A model generated the notes under the pieces. That model searched no databases, was not told the DNA's origin, and saw nothing but the letters and a program-made list of their open reading frames with translations. 64,000 nucleotides of DNA from Paenibacillus polymyxa (GTDB lineage Bacteria; Bacillota; Bacilli; Paenibacillales; Paenibacillaceae). Where the stretch lies: contig NZ_CP049783.1 of assembly GCF_015710975.1 (NCBI RefSeq), positions 4,321,501-4,385,500 of the forward strand, read 5' to 3'. Positions 7,133 to 16,927 of the stretch are shown piece by piece; the first letter of the stretch is position 1; the number at the start of each line of letters is the position of its first letter. Made by a program: the position numbers and the translations under genes.

Positions 7133-9982
7133 TTGCTAAGAAAAAAAACAGGGAGTTTTATTTCTTGGTTGATTATATTGTCGCTTTGCTTGAACTTCTT
7201 CGGTTTACCTAGTGGTGCTTCGGCCAGTAATACCGATTATTCAGCAACCTATACGAATTCCACAGTGAATGCTCTTCCATTGCCAACCGCATCGGCTACT
7301 TCTACCGTTACTGCAACATATGCACCTATGGCAACACCTACAGCAACTCAAAACGGATTAACGGTTCACTTTAAGAAGCCTTCAAACTGGAATTCAACAA
7401 TTCGAATCCATTACTGGAATTTGAATCCGTCAACCGTTCCGATTAGTGGGGCGTGGCCAGGAATTCTGATGAAGTCGGACGGAAACGACTGGTATAGCTA
7501 TACCATTGCCGAGGCGACAGGCTCAAGTCTCATTTTTAATGACAGTAGTGGCAAACAGACGGCCGACTTGTCTCGCAGTGTGAAAGAGGGTTGGTATTAC
7601 ACGGATAACGTATGGTATGATACCAACCCGGAAACTCCAAAAATTCCGGCGGTTTCCATCTCTCCTGTGCCGAAAACATACGATTCGGCTCAAACGGTAA
7701 CGCTTTCCAGCACCAACAGTAGCGATAAGATTTATTATACGGTAGACGGTTCGACACCTACGACCTCCTCGACCTTGTATACCACTCCAATTCAGGTTGC
7801 ATCCTCTTTGACTATCAAGGCCATCGCCGTCAATTCAATCGGTCAAACCGGAAATGCATCCTCTTTCGATTATGTAATTGACCTGAATGCCGATCTGCAA
7901 GCTCCGACAATCACAGCGAATTTGCCTGCCGGGCATTCCGGTTCCTCTGTGACTGTATCCTTCAACCTGAAAGATAACAAGGCGGCAACGACCAAGGCAT
8001 ACTACACGGAGGATGGTACGGAACCGACCACAAGCTCAAAAGTCTACATCCTCGGTAACGCATTGGCCGGATTGACCGGACCATCCATCCTTATCTCCAA
8101 GACCACGACATTAAAATTTCTTGTTATAGACGGTGCTGGAAATCAAACCAAACAGAGCTTTGTTTATAATATTGGAGACAAAGGTGATTTTCGGGAAGAC
8201 ACTATTTACTTCGTGATTACTTCCCGGTTCTATGACGGTGATCCAAGCAACAATGTGCACGCATGGGATGATGCCAAGGCGCGTAATCCAGATTCAGACC
8301 CTGCTTGGAGAGGAGATTTTAAGGGGCTGATTCAGAAACTCGATTATATCAAAGCCCTCGGATTTAGTGCCATCTGGATTACACCTGTTGTGCAGAATGC
8401 CAGCGGTTATGATTATCATGGTTACCATGCTATAAATTTTGCCAAAGTAGACCCAAGGTATGAATCGGCGGGAGCTTCTTATCAGGATTTGATCAATGCG
8501 GCCCATGCCAAAGGGCTGAAGGTCATTCAGGACATCGTCGTCAATCATACCGGCAATTTTGGTGAAGAGAATCTGTACCCCATGTTTAGGAAAGATCCGG
8601 CTAAACCGGATACCGGTAACAACTTGGTGAAAACTACGGATAAGCTGCCGCCAAACTATGATTCCATGACACCCGATCAGCAGTATCAGGCAAGGCTCGC
8701 TCTAATGAAGAATACGGAAACGAACAATAACATTTACCATACAGAGAAAAGTCTTTCCTGGGAATCCTATACTGTTCAGACTGGTCAGATAGCGGGAGAT
8801 TGCGTGGATTTGAATACAGAAAACCCTGCAGTTAACAAATATTTAATTGATACTTACAATCACTATATAGACATGGGTGTGGACGCTTTCCGTGTCGATA
8901 CAGTGAAGCATGTGAGCCGGTATATTTTCAATAAATACTATATTCCTGCCTGGAAGACAAGAGGAGGCTCGGATTTCTATGTTTTTGGAGAAGTAGCCAC
9001 CCGGTACAGAGATGTTTGGAACAGCGGAATTCCAGCGATCTCAACACCATTCTATACTTGGAAGGCTTCAAAATCGTATCCGGGCGATGGGAAAAATGAC
9101 TATGCCTCTAATAAAATGTCGGTTGAACAAGAGTGGGCGGATAACTCTACTACAGCAGGACAGCCAACCTCGAACAATGCTTTCTTAATCGGCAATACCT
9201 ATCATACACCTGACTATTCGAGGAAATCGGGCATGGATGTGATTGATTTCCCGATGCATTGGGCATTCAAGACCGCGCATGAAGCCTTTAATATGAGAAG
9301 TGGCGACCAATACTATAATGATGCTACGTGGAATGTAACCTATGTCGACTCGCATGACTATGCGCCTGATCAGGCTCCGGAAAATCAAAGATTTGCGGGC
9401 ACACAAGACACTTGGGCCGAGAATCTCGATCTGATGTTCACCTTCCGCGGAATACCCGCCATCTTCTATGGCTCCGAAATCGAATTTCAAAAGGGGGCAG
9501 TCATTGATCCGGGTCCAAACGCACCGCTAAGCAAAACGGGACGGGCTTATTACGGGGATCACATAGAAGGCAGTGTTATGGTACAAGATTATGGCAAATA
9601 CACAAACGCTACTGGCACGCTTGCGGAATCACTGAACCATCCTCTGGCGAAACATATCAGACAGCTAAATTTAATTAGAAGAGCTGTTCCTGCCTTGCAA
9701 AAAGGCCAGTATTCTACAGAGAATGTAACGGGCAATCTTGCGTTTAAAAGAAGATATACCGACAGCGCCAAAGGCATTGACAGTTTTGCGTTGGTCACGA
9801 TTTCAGGTAATGCAACATTTTCCGGGATTCCGAACGGAACCTATGTGGATGCAGTGACCGGTGATTCCAAAACCGTTACGGATGGCAAAATCACCTTGAC
9901 TTGCTCCGGTAAAGGAAATGCAAGGGTATATGTATTGAATGGCAGTGGTGGAATTGGAGAAACGGGAACCTATTTGAAGTAA
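7133..9982 (+). CDS. Secreted multidomain alpha-amylase (GH13) with starch-binding module
   Basis: 949 residues from a TTG at 7133, chosen because AGGAGG lies about eight bases upstream and the N-terminus then forms a signal peptide (basic RKKTG, hydrophobic core, cut near ASA). Domains in order: CBM26-like starch-binding module (about 75-170), two CHB_HEX_C-type repeats (about 172-350, both with YYTxDGxxPTTSS), then a GH13 barrel (about 355-800) and a C-terminal beta domain. Catalytic residues seen: D589 in DAFRVDTVKH, E620 in FGEVATR, D742 in VDSHD. It hydrolyses alpha-1,4-glucans outside the cell. Product pattern (endo-amylase, maltogenic, other) cannot be told from sequence. Control is likely through the two cre-like sites. 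Monocistronic, followed by an imperfect hairpin. Confidence 0.93.
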   Translation: MLRKKTGSFISWLIILSLCLNFFGLPSGASASNTDYSATYTNSTVNALPLPTASATSTVTATYAPMATPTATQNGLTVHFKKPSNWNSTIRIHYWNLNPSTVPISGAWPGILMKSDGNDWYSYTIAEATGSSLIFNDSSGKQTADLSRSVKEGWYYTDNVWYDTNPETPKIPAVSISPVPKTYDSAQTVTLSSTNSSDKIYYTVDGSTPTTSSTLYTTPIQVASSLTIKAIAVNSIGQTGNASSFDYVIDLNADLQAPTITANLPAGHSGSSVTVSFNLKDNKAATTKAYYTEDGTEPTTSSKVYILGNALAGLTGPSILISKTTTLKFLVIDGAGNQTKQSFVYNIGDKGDFREDTIYFVITSRFYDGDPSNNVHAWDDAKARNPDSDPAWRGDFKGLIQKLDYIKALGFSAIWITPVVQNASGYDYHGYHAINFAKVDPRYESAGASYQDLINAAHAKGLKVIQDIVVNHTGNFGEENLYPMFRKDPAKPDTGNNLVKTTDKLPPNYDSMTPDQQYQARLALMKNTETNNNIYHTEKSLSWESYTVQTGQIAGDCVDLNTENPAVNKYLIDTYNHYIDMGVDAFRVDTVKHVSRYIFNKYYIPAWKTRGGSDFYVFGEVATRYRDVWNSGIPAISTPFYTWKASKSYPGDGKNDYASNKMSVEQEWADNSTTAGQPTSNNAFLIGNTYHTPDYSRKSGMDVIDFPMHWAFKTAHEAFNMRSGDQYYNDATWNVTYVDSHDYAPDQAPENQRFAGTQDTWAENLDLMFTFRGIPAIFYGSEIEFQKGAVIDPGPNAPLSKTGRAYYGDHIEGSVMVQDYGKYTNATGTLAESLNHPLAKHIRQLNLIRRAVPALQKGQYSTENVTGNLAFKRRYTDSAKGIDSFALVTISGNATFSGIPNGTYVDAVTGDSKTVTDGKITLTCSGKGNARVYVLNGSGGIGETGTYLK

Positions 9983-10073
9983 ACTGTCAGCGGAGGTTGA
10001 CGTTGTACGATATGGAGAAACACTGAATCTCAAGGTTTAACAGAAAACTATAATGATATAAAAATAGAGTCAT

Positions 10074-10112
10074 ACCAAAGGTCGAAAGGAAAAATAACCC
10101 TCGGCCTTTGGT
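10074..10112 (+). terminator. Imperfect hairpin after the amylase gene
   Basis: ACCAAAGGTCG pairs with CGGCCTTTGGT (one offset base) around a 17-base loop. The T tail is poor (TGTGTTAAT), so termination is plausible but weak. Confidence 0.45.
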
Positions 10113-10364
10113 GTGTTAATCTTCCAAGATACATAGCTCTCGGGGCAAATGTTGGTTAGAAAACTAGGGGGATATATTTTTCTATCCTACCAACTTCACT
10201 CCCTGCCTCAATATTTTCTCTAGCACACTTATAGGTCAAGACTATCACTTCTATAGATATCATATCTTAGACCAATCAGACACGTCGTGGTATATTGTTG
10301 ACATCCAAGAGAGAGCCGTACAGCTTCTCTCCACTAGGTTCGAAAAACACAGGGGTGAATATTG
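10113..10364 (+). promoter_or_regulatory. leuCD upstream region with possible promoter
   Basis: TTAGAC (10267-10272), 18 bases, TATATT (10291-10296) is a plausible promoter; a small hairpin (GAGAGA..TCTCTC) follows just before the ribosome site. I looked for a leucine T-box (specifier stem, conserved TGGNACC element, terminator) and did not find one. An AT-rich palindromic stretch at 10240-10265 could be a regulator site. Confidence 0.35.
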
Positions 10365-11789
10365 ATGAGTAAAAAAACCATGTTCGAGAAAATTTGGGAT
10401 AACCATGTCATCTATCAGGAAGCGGGCAAGCCGAGTATTTTGTACATTGATCTTCACCTCGTACATGAGGTAACTTCGCCGCAGGCGTTTGAAGGACTAC
10501 GTCTTAGCGGGCGCAAGGTGCGTCGTCCAGAGCTCACGTTTGCCACAATGGATCATAATGTACCGACAAAAGATCGTTACAACATTACGGACCCGATTTC
10601 CAAGCAGCAGATTGATACATTAACTCAAAATTGCCGCGATTTCGGTGTCACACTATATGATCTGGATACGGTGGATCAAGGTGTCGTTCACGTTATGGGG
10701 CCTGAACTGGGTCTGACTCATCCGGGAAAAACGATTGTTTGTGGTGATAGCCATACCTCCACACACGGGGCGTTCGGAGCGCTCGCTTTTGGTATCGGAA
10801 CCAGTGAGGTAGAGCACGTATTGGCAACGCAATGTCTCCAGCAAGCAAAAGCAAAAACGATGGAAGTTCGTTTCGTAGGGCGTCGCAAACCTGGTGTGAC
10901 GGCAAAGGACATGATTTTGGGTGTCATCGCCAAATACGGTACAGATTTCGCTACAGGCTATGTTATTGAGTACACAGGTGAGTCCATCCGCGAGTTGAGC
11001 ATGGAAGAGCGCATGACAGTGTGTAACATGTCCATTGAAGGCGGAGCCAGAGCAGGTATGATTGCACCGGACGAAACGACCTTCAACTACTTGCGTGGAC
11101 GCGAGCATGTGCCGCAAGGAGCTGCTTTTGAGCAAGCAGTTGCTGAGTGGAAAGCACTTGTCACCGATGAAGGCGCCGAGTTTGATGTCGTACTGGAGTT
11201 TGACGTCGATGCTTTGATACCACAAGTAACCTGGGGCACCAGTCCGGGTATGGGAACAGATATTTCCTCAACCGTACCGACTCCGGCAGAATTGCCGACA
11301 GAAAACGAACGTAAAGCAGCTGAAAAAGCGCTTGAATATATGGATTTGAAGCCAGGTACACCGATCACGGATATTGCGATTGACTACGTGTTTATCGGCT
11401 CCTGTACCAACGGCCGGATTGAAGATTTGCGCGCTGCGGCCGAGGTAGCTAAAGGCTACAAGGTTTCTGACAAAGTCACGGCAATCGTCGTACCAGGTTC
11501 GGGTCGTGTGAAGATTCAGGCTGAAGAAGAAGGACTGGACGTCATTTTTCAAGAAGCAGGATTTGAATGGCGCGAAGCGGGTTGCAGCATGTGTCTTGCG
11601 ATGAATCCAGATGTGCTTCAACCGGGACAGCGTTGTGCGTCAACTTCTAATCGCAACTTTGAAGGTCGTCAGGGACGCGGAGGACGTACTCACCTTGTAT
11701 CTCCAGCAATGGCAGCCGCTGCGGCGATTCATGGACATTTTGTCGATGTACGGGATTGGAAATTCAAGCAGGAAGAAGTTGTCCGCTAG
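10365..11789 (+). CDS. leuC: 3-isopropylmalate dehydratase large subunit
   Basis: 474 residues of the aconitase superfamily. Seen: [13 protein letters not shown], the iron-sulfur ligands in [12 protein letters not shown] and in CSMCLAMN, and [18 protein letters not shown]. With LeuD it isomerises 2-isopropylmalate to 3-isopropylmalate in leucine synthesis, using a [4Fe-4S] cluster. A TTG directly precedes the ATG at 10365; the ATG with AGGGGTG upstream is the better start. It is 21 bases ahead of leuD and they form a two-gene operon. No leuA, leuB or ilv genes are adjacent, so leuCD is detached from the rest of the pathway here. Confidence 0.97.
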   Translation: MSKKTMFEKIWDNHVIYQEAGKPSILYIDLHLVHEVTSPQAFEGLRLSGRKVRRPELTFATMDHNVPTKDRYNITDPISKQQIDTLTQNCRDFGVTLYDLDTVDQGVVHVMGPELGLTHPGKTIVCGDSHTSTHGAFGALAFGIGTSEVEHVLATQCLQQAKAKTMEVRFVGRRKPGVTAKDMILGVIAKYGTDFATGYVIEYTGESIRELSMEERMTVCNMSIEGGARAGMIAPDETTFNYLRGREHVPQGAAFEQAVAEWKALVTDEGAEFDVVLEFDVDALIPQVTWGTSPGMGTDISSTVPTPAELPTENERKAAEKALEYMDLKPGTPITDIAIDYVFIGSCTNGRIEDLRAAAEVAKGYKVSDKVTAIVVPGSGRVKIQAEEEGLDVIFQEAGFEWREAGCSMCLAMNPDVLQPGQRCASTSNRNFEGRQGRGGRTHLVSPAMAAAAAIHGHFVDVRDWKFKQEEVVR

Positions 11790-11810
11790 GATACGGAGGA
11801 GGAATTAACG

Positions 11811-12413
11811 ATGGAAGCTTTCACAACTTTAAAAGGAATTGTAGCGCCTGTGGATCGGGTGAACGTGGATACGGATGCTATTATTCCTAAGCAATTTTTG
11901 AAACGAATCGAGCGCACAGGCTTTGGGCAGTTTTTGTTCTACGAGTGGCGGTTTGATGAAGCGGGCAATATTAATCCTGAATTTGAACCGAACAAGCCTC
12001 GTTATGCAGGGGCATCTGTTCTGATCTCTCGCGCCAACTTTGGTTGCGGCTCCTCCCGTGAGCATGCGCCGTGGGCAATCATGGACTATGGGTTTCGTTG
12101 TGTAATCGCACCGTCTTTTGCAGATATCTTCTATAATAACTGTTTTAAAAACGGTATTTTGCCGATCAAACTGTCTGAAGAGCAAGTAGAGGAATTGTTC
12201 CAGCGCACGGCGAAGCATGATAACTACCAACTAAACGTAGACCTGAATGAAAAAACGATCACTGACGATTACGGCCTGAGTATTGAATTTGATCTGGATG
12301 AACATCGCCGTCAATTCCTGCTGCAAGGCTTGGATGATATTGGCTTGACCCTCCAGCATGAGTCTGAAATTCTGGCTTATGAGCAAAAACGTGCTGCGAA
12401 ACAAGGCGCATAA
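11811..12413 (+). CDS. leuD: 3-isopropylmalate dehydratase small subunit
   Basis: 200 residues, the usual length for LeuD. The swivel-domain motif NFGCGSSREHAPWA is present, as is the N-terminal VDTDAIIPKQFLK. It forms the heterodimer with LeuC. Ribosome site GGAGGAGG seven bases before the ATG. Followed by a good terminator, which ends the operon. Confidence 0.97.
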   Translation: MEAFTTLKGIVAPVDRVNVDTDAIIPKQFLKRIERTGFGQFLFYEWRFDEAGNINPEFEPNKPRYAGASVLISRANFGCGSSREHAPWAIMDYGFRCVIAPSFADIFYNNCFKNGILPIKLSEEQVEELFQRTAKHDNYQLNVDLNEKTITDDYGLSIEFDLDEHRRQFLLQGLDDIGLTLQHESEILAYEQKRAAKQGA

Positions 12414-12475
12414 ATGTTCATTTCCAGCCTAGCTCCAATATGAAGAAATATAGTTGATTTATTTGATAGACAGAC

Positions 12476-12512
12476 AGCCCGTACTGGCAACTCTTTTGCC
12501 TGCGGGCTTTTA
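12476..12512 (+). terminator. Terminator after leuCD
   Basis: AGCCCG (12476-12481) pairs with CGGGCT (12503-12508), followed by TTT. Ends the leuCD transcript. Confidence 0.75.
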
Positions 12513-12645
12513 TCATGTTTAGAAAATAATTTGGTAAATAAGGGGTTGACGGTTCAACTCATCATGGTATTGTAAATGTAAAATGGTTGAAGGACTATGT
12601 CTGTAAGTAGCACAAAAAATACATATATAAGTTAGGGGAATGAGG

Positions 12646-14220
12646 ATGAAGAAATATGGTTGGGTGATACTAGCGGCTATTTTGATTTGGTTGTGGCCGT
12701 CCTCCCCTCATGTGAATGCGGCTGGAGCAGAATTGTTTTTGGATGGCAAAAGGGTGGAAGCGCCTGCAGATGCCAAGCCTGAAATGGTCAATGGTAAAGT
12801 CATGGTACCGCTCAGGGTGGTTGGGGAGCAGCTTGGATATCAGTTTAAGTGGGAACCTCAAGCCTATAAAATTTCAATACAAAAAAACAGTACCGATATG
12901 TCTATGTATGTAGGCCGTACATCGGCTGATGTGAATGGAAAAACAGTTAGTTTGGATGCACCACCTGTGCTGCGGGGCAGCTCGACCATGATTCCATTGC
13001 GTTTTGTCGGGGAGCAAATGGGGTTAAAAGTGGATTGGAATAATCAAAATAAATCCGTAAATCTCAGTCAGAAGATTGCAACTCAACCAGCGGATAAACA
13101 GTCTCAATCCCAACAACCGTCGCAAACGTCAACACAGAGTCCAAAAAGCACAAATAAAACGTCTACAGCCACAGCGACGACAATAAATCCAGTTGAAGCA
13201 GACAAGCATACGGAAGTCGTACCGTCAACATCCAAGGAGCAAAATGTAGAACAGACCACTGCAAATGCGGTGCTTGTACAAAACATTTCTTTTGAGAGTG
13301 AAACGCTAAAGATTTCTCTGAACAAAGATCTAACTCCTAAAGTATCCAAAATGACGGGACCTGACCGTATAGTTGTAGATTTACCGGAGGCTTCACTGTC
13401 GGCAGATCTTCTCCAGTCGTTCCCGGTTCGCAAGGATGGCACGCGGGCGTTGACAATTAGTGACAGTGAGGATGTACAGGAAATCAGATTTGCTCCTGCA
13501 GATGGAACAAAAGGAGGAGCACGTATTGTCATTGCTTTGAATCAGACACGTGATTACGATCTTTCGACTAATGGCGTAGGCGATATCACCCTTCAGTTGC
13601 GTGAACGTAGTGTGAATCCAGAGATAGTAGCACCAACGTATGTCGAAGGACGGCGAATCGTCGTAATTGATCCAGGACATGGTGGTAAGGACCCTGGAGC
13701 AGGCAGTGTGACTGGACGACATGAGAAGGAATTTACATTGGCGGTAGCATTAAAGGTCCAGCAGCTTGCCCAAAATGATCCTGACATTCAAATTGTATTG
13801 ACTCGCAATGGAGATACGTATCCTACACTGGATGAGCGTCCACAGCTCGCTAATAATCAACAGGCCAGCGTGTTTGTTTCCATTCATGGTAACAGTATGC
13901 CGACCTCCAATAACGGAAAAGCTAATGGGTCTGAAACCTATTATGCACGTCAGGAAAGTTTAAGCCTGGCCACGATCATGCATAAGCATCTTGTAGCAGC
14001 AACTGAGTTTAAGGATAACGGCATTAAGGTGGCAAACCATGTGGTGACAAGAAAATCACAAATGCCTGCTGTACTGTTGGAATGTGGCTACCTTAGTAAT
14101 CCGTCTAATGAAGCGGCCATGTTCACAGAAGAAACACAGCAGAAGATTGCCGAAGGTATTGTCGATGGCCTGAAGGAGTACCTTGGAACAGGCACAGGAA
14201 TAACTGAAACACTCAACTAA
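12646..14220 (+). CDS. N-acetylmuramoyl-L-alanine amidase with CuAO-N and AMIN domains (paralogue 1)
   Basis: 524 residues, exported: signal peptide at 1-25. Then a copper-amine-oxidase-like N-domain (about 28-145, with MVPLRVVGEQLGY and its repeat MIPLRFVGEQMGL), a Ser/Thr/Gln linker (about 145-215), an AMIN domain (about 220-325) and a C-terminal Amidase_3 domain (about 335-520). Zinc and catalytic residues are visible: DPGHGGKD, the Glu in HEKEF, SIHGN and LLECGYLSN. It should cleave the muramic acid-alanine bond of peptidoglycan. The first ATG (12640) is too close to AGGGG, so I use the ATG at 12646 (spacing seven). A close paralogue follows at 14515. Confidence 0.92.
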   Translation: MKKYGWVILAAILIWLWPSSPHVNAAGAELFLDGKRVEAPADAKPEMVNGKVMVPLRVVGEQLGYQFKWEPQAYKISIQKNSTDMSMYVGRTSADVNGKTVSLDAPPVLRGSSTMIPLRFVGEQMGLKVDWNNQNKSVNLSQKIATQPADKQSQSQQPSQTSTQSPKSTNKTSTATATTINPVEADKHTEVVPSTSKEQNVEQTTANAVLVQNISFESETLKISLNKDLTPKVSKMTGPDRIVVDLPEASLSADLLQSFPVRKDGTRALTISDSEDVQEIRFAPADGTKGGARIVIALNQTRDYDLSTNGVGDITLQLRERSVNPEIVAPTYVEGRRIVVIDPGHGGKDPGAGSVTGRHEKEFTLAVALKVQQLAQNDPDIQIVLTRNGDTYPTLDERPQLANNQQASVFVSIHGNSMPTSNNGKANGSETYYARQESLSLATIMHKHLVAATEFKDNGIKVANHVVTRKSQMPAVLLECGYLSNPSNEAAMFTEETQQKIAEGIVDGLKEYLGTGTGITETLN

Positions 14221-14236
14221 AGAAGGCTTGTGATAT

Positions 14237-14297
14237 AAGCTATTTTTACCTTTTGATGGAAATTCATAAGGGTGAAAAGTAGCTTTTTTTATTTTTC
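14237..14297 (+). terminator. Terminator between the two amidase genes
   Basis: AAGCTATTTTTACCTT pairs imperfectly with AAGGGTGAAAAGTAGCTT, followed by a run of Ts. The two paralogues therefore appear to be separate transcription units. Confidence 0.65.
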
Positions 14298-14514
14298 GGA
14301 CTGTGACTTTTGACGGGAAGCGAATGGTCCATATTTTTAGTCAAAATTCGACAAAAATAGTTCTTTGGCACGTATATTTCTGTTATGATGGAATATATTC
14401 GCAACTTTTGGTGTGAGATAACGTCTATAAGGTTGTCTGATATTACATAAGCGCGTATATCAGGTCGCCGCACCGGAGCATGTGGCAAAAAAATTATGAA
14501 TGGAAGGGTGACGA

Positions 14515-16014
14515 ATGAAGAAATTTGGTTTTTTGTTGTTATTATTTGTCTTCATGTGGGCGGTTCCGGGTTATGGACATGCGGCTTCGAGTGGAACACA
14601 AATCTATCTCGACGATCAACAGTTAAGTGTCCCTAGTGGTGCTAAGGCACAAGTAATTGGCGGAAGTACGATGGTTCCGCTGCGCGTAATTTCTGAAAAT
14701 TTGGGATATGACGTGACATGGAAGCAGCAGGCGCGAACCATAACGATTGAGAAGGACAGTACCTCGATCCGAATGATAATCGGAAGTAAGACGGCGACTG
14801 TCAATGGAAGCGACATTAGTCTGGATGCTTCGCCTCTGCTGCGTTCCAATTATGCCCTTGTACCGCTTCGTTTTATCGGCGAGCAAATGGGACTGGACGT
14901 AAAATGGGACAGCAGCTCCAAGTCCGTAAAATTATATACCCGCAGTAGTGGGTCTGGAAACGGGGAATTTACACCTCCCAAGTCCGGAAATAACAGTACA
15001 GGTACAGGAAGTGTAACTGCGCCAACCAATAATGCCAGTTCAGGTGTGACACAGGTGCAGGGAGTCAGTTTCAGCCAAAACCGCTTAACGATCACAACAG
15101 CGAGTGCCGTCAAGCCGAAAGCGTTTACGATGACAGGCCCCGATCGGGTAGTGGTGGATTTGCCAGCAACTGCGTTTGCAGACAATTTCGGAGATCAGCA
15201 GAAGCTGGATAGCAACTTAAATGGTTCGTTGGACATTGAGAATGAAGCGGATGTGTCCGGTATCCGATATGCTTTATTCCAAAAGGAACCATCAACGGTG
15301 CGCGTTGTTATTGATTTGAAACATGCCATGAATTATACCGCATATAATGATGGATCGAATCGTGTTATTGTCGATCTGGCTTCCAAGGATTCAGTGAATA
15401 CAACGCCAGATGCAACGTTACCGGATGGGTCACAGCCTGATGACACACAGACATCCCCGGTTAACAGCAATGGTAAAAAGGTCGTTGTTATTGATGCTGG
15501 ACATGGAGCAAAAGATTCCGGGGCAGTTGGTATTTCGAGAAAAAATTATGAAAAGACCTTCAACCTGGCGATGGCCCTGAAAGTAGAAAGCATATTAAAA
15601 CAAAACCCCAAACTTGAGGTTGTGTTAACACGTAGCGATGATACATTTTTGGAGCTTAAACAGCGCGTAAAAGTGGCTGAAAATCTTAAAGCCAACGTGT
15701 TTGTGTCCATTCATGCTAACAGTAGCGGTAGCTCAGCTTCCAACGGCACAGAGACGTATTACCAGCGTAGTGCAAGCAAAGCGTTCGCCAACGTTATGCA
15801 TAAGTACTTTGCTCCTGCGACGGGTCTGACAGACCGAGGCATTCGTTATGGGAATTTCCATGTAATTCGGGAAACGACGATGCCAGCTGTTTTGCTTGAA
15901 GTAGGATATCTGAGTAATGCAAAAGAGGAAGCAACACTGTTTGATGAAGATTTTCAAAACCGGGTAGCTCAAGGGATTGCAGATGGAATCACAGAGTATC
16001 TTGACGTAAAATAA
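14515..16014 (+). CDS. N-acetylmuramoyl-L-alanine amidase with CuAO-N and AMIN domains (paralogue 2)
   Basis: 499 residues with the same order as its upstream paralogue: signal peptide (1-24), CuAO-like N-domain (MVPLRVISENLGY, then LVPLRFIGEQMGL), linker rich in Ser/Gly/Asn, AMIN domain with MTGPDRVVVDLP, and Amidase_3 with DAGHGAKDSG, NYEKTF, SIHANS and LLEVGYLSN. All zinc and catalytic residues are kept, so both copies should be active. Ribosome site GGAAGGGTG before the ATG. The linker is shorter and chemically different from paralogue 1 (Gly/Asn rather than Gln/Thr). It is followed after 49 bases by a GerMN lipoprotein gene that may share its transcript. Confidence 0.93.
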   Translation: MKKFGFLLLLFVFMWAVPGYGHAASSGTQIYLDDQQLSVPSGAKAQVIGGSTMVPLRVISENLGYDVTWKQQARTITIEKDSTSIRMIIGSKTATVNGSDISLDASPLLRSNYALVPLRFIGEQMGLDVKWDSSSKSVKLYTRSSGSGNGEFTPPKSGNNSTGTGSVTAPTNNASSGVTQVQGVSFSQNRLTITTASAVKPKAFTMTGPDRVVVDLPATAFADNFGDQQKLDSNLNGSLDIENEADVSGIRYALFQKEPSTVRVVIDLKHAMNYTAYNDGSNRVIVDLASKDSVNTTPDATLPDGSQPDDTQTSPVNSNGKKVVVIDAGHGAKDSGAVGISRKNYEKTFNLAMALKVESILKQNPKLEVVLTRSDDTFLELKQRVKVAENLKANVFVSIHANSSGSSASNGTETYYQRSASKAFANVMHKYFAPATGLTDRGIRYGNFHVIRETTMPAVLLEVGYLSNAKEEATLFDEDFQNRVAQGIADGITEYLDVK

Positions 16015-16063
16015 ATCTTCAACAAATTGCTTGTCAACGTCAAGTAAGGAGGGGGACAGACAT

Positions 16064-16714
16064 ATGAACAAAAAAATCGTAATTGCAGGTCTGCTGGCAC
16101 TGTTTGCCATTGCAGGTGCAGGGTGTGCCTCTAAGCAAACATCGGCTCCTGCGACTCCATCTCAGGAAACACAAACTTCAGCTGCACAAAATAGTACACC
16201 CGAACAGACGACCCCTGATCCATCAGCTCAGTCTGCTGAAAATAATGGAGCGAGTCAAACACCTGCATCTCCGTCGACGGAGCCTACAAAGACCAAGACA
16301 GACACGGAAAAGTCAGGAGATCGTCAAACACAGCAGATCACGGTGTACTACACGGATACACAAGAGAACGGCTTAAAAGAACAGAAAAAGGAAATTACCT
16401 ATCCAAGCGAGCTGGAAAAATTCCAAAAAGCGTTTGAAGCTCTACAAAAGAGCGGTGATTCTGCTCTGATTCCGTTGTGGTCCGAGAAAATTACCGTGCA
16501 TAAGATCAAATTGGATAACGGTGCATTAACCTTTGATATTTCCCTGCCGGATGAGGCTCGATTGGGAGCTGGCGGCGAGGAATTGGCTATCGATGCTTTG
16601 AAGAAAACGATGTTCCAATTCAAGGAAGTCAAAACGCTGGATTTGCTCGTAGATGGTCAATCTCTGGAGTCCTTAATGGGACATGTAGATTTGGAGCATC
16701 CAATGAGCCGCTAA
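16064..16714 (+). CDS. GerMN-domain lipoprotein
   Basis: 216 residues. Lipoprotein signal: MNKKIVIAGLLALF with lipobox AGAGC, so it should be anchored on the outer face of the membrane. Residues about 25-90 are a low-complexity Thr/Ser/Pro/Gln linker; the C-terminal half (VTVYYTDTQ-like start, ELAIDALKKTMFQF) is a GerMN domain as in spore germination protein GerM. The frame is open from 16031, but ATG 16064 with GGAGGGGG upstream gives the proper lipoprotein start. It follows the second amidase closely; cell-wall amidases and GerM act together in sporulation, which suggests but does not prove a sporulation or envelope role. Confidence 0.85.
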   Translation: MNKKIVIAGLLALFAIAGAGCASKQTSAPATPSQETQTSAAQNSTPEQTTPDPSAQSAENNGASQTPASPSTEPTKTKTDTEKSGDRQTQQITVYYTDTQENGLKEQKKEITYPSELEKFQKAFEALQKSGDSALIPLWSEKITVHKIKLDNGALTFDISLPDEARLGAGGEELAIDALKKTMFQFKEVKTLDLLVDGQSLESLMGHVDLEHPMSR

Positions 16715-16868
16715 TCGATCAGACTGTATGAAAATTTCTTGAGAATTTACACACTTTTCACGTGCAATCTGTGACAGATAATGATAATATAGGAGTGTAT
16801 TTCTCGCCTATGCAGGCAGTCATGCACAAATAGTATTCGTTTCTTTCCGGATGATTATTTAGAGTGAC

Positions 16869-16908
16869 CGTCTTGATGCGGGCTATCCCGTATCAAGACG
16901 TTTTTTTT
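16869..16908 (+). terminator. Strong terminator immediately upstream of nth
   Basis: CGTCTTGATGCGGG pairs with CCCGTATCAAGACG (one G-T pair) around a four-base loop, followed by eight Ts. It ends three bases before the nth ribosome site, so nth transcription must start within the hairpin region or read through it. Confidence 0.85.
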
Positions 16909-16927
16909 GCTAGGAGGTAGGATTTCC

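Noticed and set aside
10113..10364. Leucine T-box ahead of leuC
   Set aside because: No conserved TGGNACC element or terminator/antiterminator pair is visible.
16776..16800. Fur-box-like GATAATGATAAT upstream of nth
   Set aside because: Only the left 12 of 19 consensus positions match and the right half-site is absent; it may just be a -10 region.
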